A DNA stretch of 64,000 nt from assembly GCF_041378895.1 (NCBI RefSeq), contig NZ_CP144212.1, forward strand, positions 771,001 to 835,000, written 5' to 3'. Below the pieces are notes generated by a model, which was not told the origin of the DNA, made no database searches, and saw nothing but the letters and a program-made list of their open reading frames with translations. A program made the position numbers and the translations under genes. Positions 25,782 through 33,699 of this stretch are shown here, piece by piece. The stretch's first letter is position 1; each line of letters opens with the position of its first letter. The DNA is from Dechloromonas sp. ZY10. GTDB taxonomy: Bacteria; Pseudomonadota; Gammaproteobacteria; Burkholderiales; Rhodocyclaceae.

Positions 25782-26880
25782 TATCCCATTCGCCAAGCCT
25801 TCGATTACTGATCGCGAAGTCGCGTATGCCACTGATGCAGCCGCCAATGGGTGGGGTAAGAAATGTTACGAGTACATTACGCGCTTTGAGCGGTCGTTTG
25901 CGGAATATCTGGGCGCTAAGCATGCCATCGCAACCTCGAGTTGCACAGGGGCCTTGCATATCGCCATGCGTGCTCTTGGAATTGGCGACGGTGATGAAGT
26001 CATCCTGCCTGAGATTACCTGGATTGCCTCGGCCGCACCGGTGACTTACGAGAGGGCCAAACCGGTATTTGTGGATATCGATCCGAAAACTTGGTGCATC
26101 GACGTTACTAAGGTTGAGGCGGCCATCACCCCCCGGACTAAGGCCATCATTGCCGTTCACCTCTACGGCAACCTGTGTGACATGGCACGCTTGCGAGAAA
26201 TTGCGAATCGTCATGGGCTCTATCTGATCGAAGATGCTGCCGAGGCATTGGGCTCTCAGTGGCAGAGGCAAAAGGCCGGTAGTGTTGCAGACGTGGGCGT
26301 GTTTTCTTTCCATGGGACAAAAACGATCACCACAGGTGAGGGGGGTATGTTGGTCTGTCAGCGGGATGACATCTACGAAAAGGCACTCCTGCAGTCCAAT
26401 CACGGCCGTAAGCCATCGAAGCACACCATCTTCTGGATGGATGAGGTTGGCGTTAAATACAAAATGTCGAACATCCAGGCCGCTATTGGCCTAGCGCAGA
26501 TCGAGCGCATTGAAGAGTTAGTGACACGTAAGCGTGAAATATTCGCTTATTACCAATCCGCGTTGGCCGATCTTGACGTTGATTTGAATCCGGAAAATCC
26601 GGGCGATGTGAATTCTTACTGGCTGCCCGCTGTCGTCGCGCACGGTGGTCTGAGTGAAGAAAAGCGCGATGCAATGCTGGAAGAGGCTAATGCGCAGGGA
26701 ATCGGGTTGCGGCCATTCTTTTATTCATTGACACGCTTTCCGATGTTCTCACACCTCAAGGAGTCACCTGTCTCTGCCAAGGTCTGTCGAGCTGGGCTTA
26801 ACTTACCGAGCTTCCATGATATGACGGAAGATGATTTGAAGGTGGTCGTGGCCGAGGTACGCAAAGGTTTGAGTACATGA
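25774..26880 (+). CDS. DegT/DnrJ/EryC1/StrS aminotransferase (sugar 4-aminotransferase-like)
   Basis: 368 residues, PLP-dependent sugar aminotransferase. K183 in SFHGTKTITTGEGG is the PLP lysine; GALHIAMRALGIGDGDEVILPEITW and HLYGNLCDM are typical. Its closest feel is to perosamine-synthase-like 4-aminotransferases (from memory). In this operon the only 4-keto sugars made would be CDP-4-keto-6-deoxyglucose (RfbG) or its 3-deoxy derivative (RfbH), so the product may be a CDP-linked 4-amino-deoxyhexose. That is an inference; GDP-4-keto-6-deoxymannose from Gmd is also available in the cell. AAAGGAAAG precedes ATG 25774, and the gene overlaps rfbG by 4 bp. Confidence 0.9.
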   Translation: MFDIPFAKPSITDREVAYATDAAANGWGKKCYEYITRFERSFAEYLGAKHAIATSSCTGALHIAMRALGIGDGDEVILPEITWIASAAPVTYERAKPVFVDIDPKTWCIDVTKVEAAITPRTKAIIAVHLYGNLCDMARLREIANRHGLYLIEDAAEALGSQWQRQKAGSVADVGVFSFHGTKTITTGEGGMLVCQRDDIYEKALLQSNHGRKPSKHTIFWMDEVGVKYKMSNIQAAIGLAQIERIEELVTRKREIFAYYQSALADLDVDLNPENPGDVNSYWLPAVVAHGGLSEEKRDAMLEEANAQGIGLRPFFYSLTRFPMFSHLKESPVSAKVCRAGLNLPSFHDMTEDDLKVVVAEVRKGLST

Positions 26881-27929
26881 ATCCAGATTTCTGGCAAGGT
26901 AAGCGTGTTTTCCTGACCGGGCACACTGGATTCAAGGGGGGGTGGCTAAGTCTGCTGCTGGAGCGTCTTGGTGCAGTGGTTACTGGATATGCCCTAGCAC
27001 CTGCGACGCAGCCCTGCTTGTTCGAGCTGGCACATGTAGCGCAGGGTTTAAAGGCCAGCCATCTCGCCGATATCCGCGATACGAAGGCGCTGACTGCTGC
27101 AATGCAGCAAGCGGAACCAGAGATCGTCTTTCATTTGGCTGCACAACCGCTTGTACGAGCAAGCTACAGGGACCCGTCGGAGACTTGGTCGACCAATGTC
27201 ATGGGAACGGTCAATGTGCTGGAAGCGGTGCGCAACTGCCCCGGCGTTCGGGCTGTTCTGGTGGTGACCACCGATAAGTGTTACGAAAATCGTGAATGGG
27301 TCTGGGGGTATCGTGAAATCGATGCTCTGGGAGGTTACGATCCTTATTCCGCCTCGAAAGCCAGCGCCGAGCATGTGGTCGCGAGCTATCGCCGTTCTTT
27401 CTTGGCTGAAAAAGGTGTGCTCATAGCGACTGCTCGGGCTGGGAATGTGATCGGGGGGGGGGATTGGTCCGAGGACAGACTCATCCCAGATGTGGTGCGT
27501 GCCGTGGCAAATAATGAACCTCTGGTCATCCGAAACCCGTTGGCAACTCGCCCTTGGCAGCATGTACTGGAAGCCATCAACGGGTACATGCTGTTGGCTG
27601 AGCGTTTGCTGGCAGGGGATGAATCTTTTGCCGAGGCGTTTAACTTTGGGCCGGGAAGCGAAGGCAATCGTACGGTGCAAGAGGTACTGTCCGGGCTAAA
27701 CAAACACTGGCCTAGGCTAAGTTGGCATCACGATCAGTCTCAGCAGCTTCATGAGGCAGGCTTCCTATTTCTCGATACTAGCCTCGCTCGTTCGCGACTC
27801 AAATGGGCTCCATGCTGGGAATTCGATGAGGGAGTTGCACAGACGGCATATTGGTACCATCAAGTGCTAGCGGACCCTTCCTCGGCTCGCGAAATTACAT
27901 TGCACCAGATTCAAACTTATTTTGGATAG
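26877..27929 (+). CDS. rfbG: CDP-glucose 4,6-dehydratase
   Basis: 350 residues, extended short-chain dehydrogenase/reductase. The NAD site TGHTGFKG is near the N-terminus; [17 protein letters not shown] and [10 protein letters not shown] carry the catalytic Thr and Tyr-Lys; [17 protein letters not shown] is a CDP-glucose dehydratase hallmark. It forms CDP-4-keto-6-deoxyglucose. ATGA overlap with the aminotransferase. The GGGDW codons lie in a run of ten G (27453-27462) that is in frame here but prone to slippage. Confidence 0.95.
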   Translation: MNPDFWQGKRVFLTGHTGFKGGWLSLLLERLGAVVTGYALAPATQPCLFELAHVAQGLKASHLADIRDTKALTAAMQQAEPEIVFHLAAQPLVRASYRDPSETWSTNVMGTVNVLEAVRNCPGVRAVLVVTTDKCYENREWVWGYREIDALGGYDPYSASKASAEHVVASYRRSFLAEKGVLIATARAGNVIGGGDWSEDRLIPDVVRAVANNEPLVIRNPLATRPWQHVLEAINGYMLLAERLLAGDESFAEAFNFGPGSEGNRTVQEVLSGLNKHWPRLSWHHDQSQQLHEAGFLFLDTSLARSRLKWAPCWEFDEGVAQTAYWYHQVLADPSSAREITLHQIQTYFG

Positions 27930-27933
27930 AAAA

Positions 27934-29253
27934 ATGGATAAAAATCATATTCGCCAACAAATTCTTCAATTGGTGGATGCCTATGCGGCGGCAGAACATG
28001 CAGAGAAACAAGCTTTCGTTCCTGGAAAAACCATCATTCCTCCCTCTGGGAAAGTGATTGGTGCAGCAGAGATGAGGAATATGGTGGAGGCAAGCCTTGA
28101 TGGCTGGCTGACCACAGGTCGCTTCAATGACGCTTTCGAGAAGGCACTCGCGCAGTATGTGGGCGTACGCTACGCCATCACGGTGAACTCGGGTTCGTCG
28201 GCCAACTTGGCGGCATTTGCAGCTTTGACCTCGCCCCGCCTAGGTGATAGAGCGATTAAGCCGGGTGATGAGGTCATCGGAGTGGCTGCCGGGTTCCCAA
28301 CAACTATTAATCCGATTTTGCAAATGGGAGCCGTTCCAGTATTTGTGGACATTGATATTCCCACTTACAACGTAAATGTTGAAGCACTGGAAGCGGCGAT
28401 TGGACCGCGCACTAAGGCAATCATGCTGGCGCACACTCTGGGTAATCCTTATAATCTGGGCGTGATTACTGAGCTGTGCCGCAAACATGGCTTATGGTTG
28501 GTTGAGGATTGCTGTGACGCCTTGGGCTCGACCTATAAGGATAAAAAAGTAGGTACATTTGGCGATATCGCCACATTGAGTTTCTATCCCGCTCATCACA
28601 TCACCATGGGTGAAGGTGGTGCAGTACTGACCAATAACCCGGATCTCAAAATGGCCGCGGAGTCTTTCCGAGATTGGGGTCGAGATTGCTACTGCGCGCC
28701 GGGTTGCGATAACACCTGCGGAAAACGTTACGGCTGGCAATTGGGTAATCTGCCCCCGGGTTATGACCATAAATACATTTATAGCCATCTCGGTTACAAC
28801 CTGAAAATTACTGACATGCAGGCCGCTTGCGGCTTGGCTCAGCTCCAGCGTATCGATGAATTTGTGCTTGCTCGTAGGCGAAATTTCATTTATTTGCGGA
28901 GTTGTCTTGAAGGCTGTCAAGATTTTTTGGTGTTGCCTGAAGCGACTGAGGGAAGTGATCCATCCTGGTTTGGTTTTCCTATTACTCTGAACGAGGGATT
29001 GGATTTTTCAAGAAATGATTTGCTGCAATATTTGCAGCAAAAAAATATAGGCACGCGACTTCTCTTTGCAGGTAATGCTACTAAGCAGCCTTATATGATT
29101 GGTCGGAATTATAATGTGGTCGGTGAACTGACTAATACTGATAGGATAATGATTAATACTTTTTGGTTGGGGGTTTATCCTGGTCTAGGTGAGGCGGAGC
29201 TTGGCTTCATGGCGCAGAGTATTAAAAACTATTTGGGCTTGGGGTTCGATTAA
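27934..29253 (+). CDS. rfbH: CDP-4-keto-6-deoxyglucose-3-dehydrase (E1)
   Basis: 439 residues. This is the PMP- and [2Fe-2S]-dependent dehydrase of 3,6-dideoxysugar synthesis. The lysine of aminotransferases is replaced by H221 ([14 protein letters not shown]), the hallmark of E1. The iron-sulphur ligands fit the E1 pattern C-X57-C-X1-C-X7-C: C194, C252, C254 and C262. E1 needs a flavin/iron-sulphur reductase (RfbI/DdhD, E3), which is not in this window. ATG 27934 was preferred to TTG 27922. The stop shares one base with the next ATG (TAATG). Confidence 0.95.
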   Translation: MDKNHIRQQILQLVDAYAAAEHAEKQAFVPGKTIIPPSGKVIGAAEMRNMVEASLDGWLTTGRFNDAFEKALAQYVGVRYAITVNSGSSANLAAFAALTSPRLGDRAIKPGDEVIGVAAGFPTTINPILQMGAVPVFVDIDIPTYNVNVEALEAAIGPRTKAIMLAHTLGNPYNLGVITELCRKHGLWLVEDCCDALGSTYKDKKVGTFGDIATLSFYPAHHITMGEGGAVLTNNPDLKMAAESFRDWGRDCYCAPGCDNTCGKRYGWQLGNLPPGYDHKYIYSHLGYNLKITDMQAACGLAQLQRIDEFVLARRRNFIYLRSCLEGCQDFLVLPEATEGSDPSWFGFPITLNEGLDFSRNDLLQYLQQKNIGTRLLFAGNATKQPYMIGRNYNVVGELTNTDRIMINTFWLGVYPGLGEAELGFMAQSIKNYLGLGFD

Positions 29254-29792
29254 TGATTTTGGAGCCTCTTGCACTTGAAGGGGCTTATCTAGTTCATGGC
29301 TACCGGATGGCTGATGAGCGAGGTTGGTTCTGGAAGAATTATCAAGATACTGCATTTGGTCATCTGGGGCTGGAATTTGAATGTCGTGAAACTTTTTTTT
29401 CGATGTCATCCTCCGGTGTGCTTCGCGGTATGCATTTTCAATTGCCTCCTAAGGCGCATAATAAATTAGTGACCTGTTTGTCCGGTGAGGTATTCGATGT
29501 GTTGCTCGATATGCGTAAAAATTCGCTTACGTTCGGCAAGGCAATTTCTGTAAAACTAAATAGTGAGGGTGATGTGTCTGTTTTCGTTCCGATAGGATTG
29601 GCACACGGTTTTTACGTCATGACTGAACGGGCAATGATGTGTTACCAAACCTCAATACCGTACGATCCAAATAGCGACAGTGGCGTTAACTGGAATTCTA
29701 TAGCTGTGGACTGGCCTATTACACAACAGCCAGTGTTGTCTGAGCGTGACCAAGGGTTGCCCCCTTGGCGTCCTTGCTATTCTCCGTTTTAA
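29253..29792 (+). CDS. dTDP-4-dehydrorhamnose 3,5-epimerase-like sugar epimerase
   Basis: 179 residues of the RmlC cupin family. RGMHFQLPPKAHNKLV and FVPIGLAHGFYVMTERAMMCYQTSIPYDP carry the catalytic His and Tyr regions; GEVFDVLLDMRKNSLTFG is typical. No dTDP-glucose genes (rmlA, rmlB, rmlD) are present, so it probably acts on the CDP-4-keto sugar made by rfbG/rfbH, as in CDP-linked pathways with an RfbC homologue. The exact product is inferred. It starts in the rfbH stop codon and is overlapped by the next gene if the latter uses TTG 29765. Confidence 0.88.
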   Translation: MILEPLALEGAYLVHGYRMADERGWFWKNYQDTAFGHLGLEFECRETFFSMSSSGVLRGMHFQLPPKAHNKLVTCLSGEVFDVLLDMRKNSLTFGKAISVKLNSEGDVSVFVPIGLAHGFYVMTERAMMCYQTSIPYDPNSDSGVNWNSIAVDWPITQQPVLSERDQGLPPWRPCYSPF

Positions 29793-31978
29793 TCGAATTG
29801 AAAAGCATTGACTGGACTGCCGTCCTCGCCGTTGCACGAGAGCATGCTCGGGCTGGGCTGTTTGGCAAGTGTCGTCGTCTCTGCCGGCAGGTTACTGATC
29901 TTTTCCCCTACGATCTGGCAGTCCAGCTTGATGTTGGTATCTTGCTCTCTAGTTATGGCTTCCTTAGTGATGCCCGTGTCTGTTATTCGAAAGCACAAAA
30001 TATTGCCCCATTAGACTTGCGCAGCAAGGTCAACCTTGCCAATCTTGTTCGCGATGCAGGAGAGAGTGGTGAGGCACGTAGTCTTTATAGCGACCTACTG
30101 ATCTGTATGTCAGACCATCCTGTAATCCGTCGCAACGTACTCGTCAGTCAGGAATACGATCCGGAGATGTCAAATGCCGAACGACTGTGCCAAGCCAAAG
30201 CTTGGGGGGAGTGGGCTAGAGCTCGTGTGGGAGGAGGCCAGGTTCGCCCTAAGATGCTGCCGTTGAAGGAGCGGGCTCTGCGCCTTGGCTACGTCTCCGC
30301 TGATCTTTGCCAGCACACCGTCGGCTTGTTTATTAAGGATGTGCTTAAAGCGCACGATCCGGGCCGGGTCGAGGTGTACGCTTATAGCGCTGGGCAGCTG
30401 AACGACTGGGTTACCGATCAAATCCGTACAGCCTGTACCCTGCGCGACATTTCCTCACTTGACGATTCCGCACTGGCCACACTGATTCGCACCGATGCCA
30501 TCGATGTTCTGATCGATCTGTCCGGGCACACTGCCGGTTCCCGCTTAACCGCTTTCGCTTACCGCCCGGCACCGGTCATGGTCTCCTGGCTGGGCTATTT
30601 CGCCACCACCGGCCTTGATTGCATCGATGCCGTGATCCTCGATGAATGGCACGCGCCGCCGGGTACCGAGGCACAGTTTGTTGAACCGATCATCCGGCTG
30701 CCCGGTGGCCGCTTCTGCTACCAGCCGGTACCGTTCGCGCCGGAAGTGGCGCCGCTGCCGGCGTTACGGCGGGGGGGGGTCACCTTCGGTTGTTTCAACA
30801 ATACGGCCAAGCTGAACGATGGCGTATTCGATCTGTGGGCCAAGGTCTTGCTCGCGGTGCCGGATTCGCGACTGGTGTTGAAATGGCGCACCTTCAACGA
30901 CGAAGCGTTGCAGCAAAAAGTGACCCGGGCCTTTGTCGACCGTGGAATTGCCGCCGAGCGGCTGGAACTGCGCGGTCCGAGTTTCCACGCGGAGATGTTG
31001 AAAGAGTACGGCGATATCGATATCGCGCTCGACCCCTTCCCCTTCACCGGCGGGCTGACCAGTTGCGAGGCCTTGTGGATGGGCGTGCCGGTGGTGACCT
31101 GGCCGCAGTCGCGGGTGGTCAGCCGGCAGACGTTCGCGTTCCTGGCGGCTATCGGTTTGCCGCAATTGGCGGCACAGAGCGCCGACGACTATGTCGCGAT
31201 TGCCCGTGACCTGGCGGCTGACTTACCTGCCTTGCAGACGCTGCGCGCCGGTCTACGCGCGCGGATGCATGCGTCGCCGTTAATGGACGTGCAGGGTTTC
31301 GCGCGCCGCTTTGAAGATGCCCTGATCGGGCTTTACCAGAAAATCGCAGCCGAAGAGGAGAGCAAGGCGATGAATGCAAAAACGGTTTTGCATGTCGGTC
31401 CGGGGCATCGGGCCAATGGCGCCCAACTGCCGCAGGCTTTTCGTTCCGCCGATTGGCGGGAAATCCGCCTCGATATCGACCCGGCCAACGAGCCGGATCT
31501 GGTCGGCTCCATGCTCGACATGCAGGCGGTCGCTGATGCCAGCGTCGATGCGATTTATTCCGCACATAACATCGAGCATGTCTATGCGCATGAAGTGCCG
31601 CAGGTGCTGGCCGAGTTTTTACGGGTATTAAAGCCGGATGGTTTCCTGGTGCTGACTTGTCCCGATTTGCAGTCGGTCTGCGCGTTGGTCGCTGAAGACA
31701 AGTTGGGCGATGCCGCTTACCAGTCACCGGCCGGGGGAATCACGCCGCACGACATTCTCTATGGCCATGGCGAGGCATTGGCCCGAGGTCATCATTTCAT
31801 GGCGCATAAATGCGGCTTCACCTTGAAAACGCTGACCCAGGCGGTGCACGCTGCGGGCTTTGCCGCCAGCGCGGGCAAGCGCCGGTCGCGGGGGCTGGAT
31901 TTGTGGCTGGTGGCGTGCAAGAGTGCGCAGCCGGAAGAGTCTTTGCGCAAGCTGGCGGCTAACGTGCTGCCAGCGTAG
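29765..31978 (+). CDS. TPR-SPINDLY (GT41) glycosyltransferase fused to a C-terminal methyltransferase
   Basis: Up to 737 residues. Short TPR region (~20-120), GT41 catalytic region (~170-525: LRLGYVSADLCQHTVGLF, VLIDLSGHTAGSRL, TFGCFNNTAKLND with the Lys kept, LDPFPFTGGLTSCEALWMGVPVVTW), and from residue ~536 a methyltransferase (TVLHVGPG, LRLDIDP-like IRLDIDPANEPDLVG, SAHNIEHVYAHEVPQVLAEFLRVLKPDGFLVLTCPD). An internal ATG at 31370 could be a relic start of a once separate gene. TTG 29765 overlaps the epimerase by 28 bp; TTG 29798 is an alternative. Base composition changes from AT-rich to host-like around 30.2-30.6 kb, suggesting a recombination joint. Confidence 0.85.
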   Translation: MASLLFSVLIELKSIDWTAVLAVAREHARAGLFGKCRRLCRQVTDLFPYDLAVQLDVGILLSSYGFLSDARVCYSKAQNIAPLDLRSKVNLANLVRDAGESGEARSLYSDLLICMSDHPVIRRNVLVSQEYDPEMSNAERLCQAKAWGEWARARVGGGQVRPKMLPLKERALRLGYVSADLCQHTVGLFIKDVLKAHDPGRVEVYAYSAGQLNDWVTDQIRTACTLRDISSLDDSALATLIRTDAIDVLIDLSGHTAGSRLTAFAYRPAPVMVSWLGYFATTGLDCIDAVILDEWHAPPGTEAQFVEPIIRLPGGRFCYQPVPFAPEVAPLPALRRGGVTFGCFNNTAKLNDGVFDLWAKVLLAVPDSRLVLKWRTFNDEALQQKVTRAFVDRGIAAERLELRGPSFHAEMLKEYGDIDIALDPFPFTGGLTSCEALWMGVPVVTWPQSRVVSRQTFAFLAAIGLPQLAAQSADDYVAIARDLAADLPALQTLRAGLRARMHASPLMDVQGFARRFEDALIGLYQKIAAEEESKAMNAKTVLHVGPGHRANGAQLPQAFRSADWREIRLDIDPANEPDLVGSMLDMQAVADASVDAIYSAHNIEHVYAHEVPQVLAEFLRVLKPDGFLVLTCPDLQSVCALVAEDKLGDAAYQSPAGGITPHDILYGHGEALARGHHFMAHKCGFTLKTLTQAVHAAGFAASAGKRRSRGLDLWLVACKSAQPEESLRKLAANVLPA

Positions 31979-31991
31979 GCAATTTAGCGGC

Positions 31992-32015
31992 ATTTTCACG
32001 GTCGACCGTGAAAAT
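31992..32015. repeat. 24-bp perfect palindrome with TTCACGGTCGACCGTGAA core
   Basis: The family core is extended by three matching base pairs on each side. It sits 14 bp after the stop of the glycosyltransferase-methyltransferase gene, between convergent genes, but lacks a T-tract after the stem beyond the palindrome itself. Confidence 0.85.
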
Positions 32016-32102
32016 TGGCGAAAACGGGGCTGGGGGTCTGGCTTTGGCAGGAGGTGATGCGGAAAGGGGTCATCTGCTGGCTGTCCCATACCCACATCCC
32101 CG

Positions 32103-32126
32103 GCCTCTCTCCCGGGGGAGAGAGGC
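32103..32126. repeat. Intergenic hairpin, 11-bp stem
   Basis: GCCTCTCTCCC / GGGAGAGAGGC with a 2-nt loop. With the hairpin at 32191-32225 it fills the gap between convergent genes. Resembles REP-like intergenic repeats. Confidence 0.6.
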
Positions 32127-32190
32127 TAGGTGTTTTTTGCGGTTGGTGTTGCTTTGCTGAGGGGGCGGCTCGCCAGCTTGCCGGGATGGG

Positions 32191-32225
32191 TAGCCCCTCT
32201 CCCTCCGGGAGAGGGGTAAGGGCTA
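32191..32225. repeat. Intergenic nested hairpin at the 3' end of manC
   Basis: CCCCTCTCCC (32194-32203) pairs with GGGAGAGGGG (32207-32216), flanked by TAGCCC and GGGCTA arms. The outer arm touches the manC stop codon, so it may act as a transcript end for the long minus-strand operon. Confidence 0.55.
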
Positions 32226-33659
32226 GGCTCGTCCGTAAGCGTCTTCGAAGCGGACGATGTCGTCTTCGCCGAGGTAGTTGCCGGTTTGCACTTCGATCAC
32301 GATCAGCAGCTCCGTCCCGTGGTTGGCCAGTTGGTGTTTGTGGCCGGCGGGGATGTAGGTCGATTCGTTGGCGCAGACGCGCAGGGTTTGTTCGCCATTG
32401 ACGATTTCGGCGACGCCGGCGACGACGACCCAGTGTTCGCTGCGGTGCTGGTGCATTTGCAGTGACAGCGATTTGCCCGGCTTGACGACCAGGCGCTTGA
32501 TCTTGAAGCCGTTGCCTTCTTCCAGCACGGTGAAACTACCCCAGGGGCGGTGGGTGGTCTGGTGGTGGTAGGAGGCCGGGTGATCGATCGATTCCAGGTG
32601 GTTGACCACCTGCTTGACGTCCTGGGCGCGGTCGCGGTGGGCGACCAGCAGGGCGTCGGGGGTTTCAACGATGAGCAGGTCCTTGACCCCGACGGCAGCG
32701 ACCAGCCGGTTGCCGGCGAGGACGAAGGTGTCTTGCACGTCGACCAGGGCGGTTTCGCCGCTGACCCGGTTGCCGTTCTGGTCGGGTTCGATCAGCGTGC
32801 TTGCGGCCAGCCAGGAGCCAATGTCGTTCCAGTCGAAAGCGGCCCGGACGACGCCGACCCGGTCGGCTTTTTCCATCAGGGCGTAGTCGATCGAGATATT
32901 GGGCAGGGCGCCGAAGCTGGTCTTGTCGAGCACCAGCGGTTCGCTCTGGTGGCTGTCGCGGGTGGCTTCCCAGCAGTCGGCCGCTCCCGTTGCCAATTCG
33001 GGGGCGGTGGCTTTGAGGGTGTCGAGGAAATAGCCAACCCGGAAGGCGAACATTCCCGAGTTCCAGAGGAAGTTGCCGGCGGCGAGGAACTCGCGGGCTT
33101 TTTCCAGCGAGGGCTTTTCGACAAAGCGGTTGACCCGGAAGGTGCCGGGGCCGGTAGCGGCGCCGGATTCGATATAGCCGTAGCCGGTTTCGGGGTAGCC
33201 GGGTTCGATGCCGAAGGTGACCAGCCAGTCCTGCGCGGCGAGGGCAACGGCTTGCTCGACGGCAGTATTGAAGGCGGCCAGCGGTTCGATCAGGTGGTCG
33301 GCGGCAAGGACCAGCGCGATGGCGTTGTCGCCGTAGTGTTCGCGCACCCAGTGCATGCCTGCGGCAATTGCCGGCGCGGTGTTGCGGCCTACCGGTTCGA
33401 GCAGGAAATGGCCGCGCTCGAAGGCGATCCCGGCATCTTCCATCTCGTCGCGGCAGAGGAAGTAATACTCGCGGTTGGTGATGGTCAGCAAGGCGCTGTC
33501 GGGAGCAACGGCTGCTGCCCGGCGGTAGGTATGCGCCAGCAGGGTGTCGCCGTCGGGCAACTCCATGAAAGGTTTCGGGCGGGCGCCACGGGACATCGGC
33601 CACAGGCGGGTGCCGGCACCGCCACACAGAACAATGGGGACAACGACAGTTTGGGTCAT
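32223..33659 (-). CDS. manC: Mannose-1-phosphate guanylyltransferase / mannose-6-phosphate isomerase
   Basis: 478 residues, bifunctional type II PMI-GMP (AlgA/WbpW/ManC). The pyrophosphorylase domain (~1-340) has GGAGTRLWPMSR near the N-terminus and FVEKPSLEKA; the C-terminal cupin isomerase domain (~350-478) has RPWGSFTVLEEG, LQMHQHRSEHWVVVAG and YIPAGHKHQLANHG. It supplies GDP-mannose to Gmd. It is the last gene of the minus-strand polysaccharide operon, 40 bp after the cyclase gene. This is the wbpW position in A-band-like clusters. Confidence 0.95.
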   Translation of the reverse strand: MTQTVVVPIVLCGGAGTRLWPMSRGARPKPFMELPDGDTLLAHTYRRAAAVAPDSALLTITNREYYFLCRDEMEDAGIAFERGHFLLEPVGRNTAPAIAAGMHWVREHYGDNAIALVLAADHLIEPLAAFNTAVEQAVALAAQDWLVTFGIEPGYPETGYGYIESGAATGPGTFRVNRFVEKPSLEKAREFLAAGNFLWNSGMFAFRVGYFLDTLKATAPELATGAADCWEATRDSHQSEPLVLDKTSFGALPNISIDYALMEKADRVGVVRAAFDWNDIGSWLAASTLIEPDQNGNRVSGETALVDVQDTFVLAGNRLVAAVGVKDLLIVETPDALLVAHRDRAQDVKQVVNHLESIDHPASYHHQTTHRPWGSFTVLEEGNGFKIKRLVVKPGKSLSLQMHQHRSEHWVVVAGVAEIVNGEQTLRVCANESTYIPAGHKHQLANHGTELLIVIEVQTGNYLGEDDIVRFEDAYGRA

Positions 33660-33699
33660 GAGCGTACCAAGTGCGAAAACAATGTCAGCTGAGTGAAAG

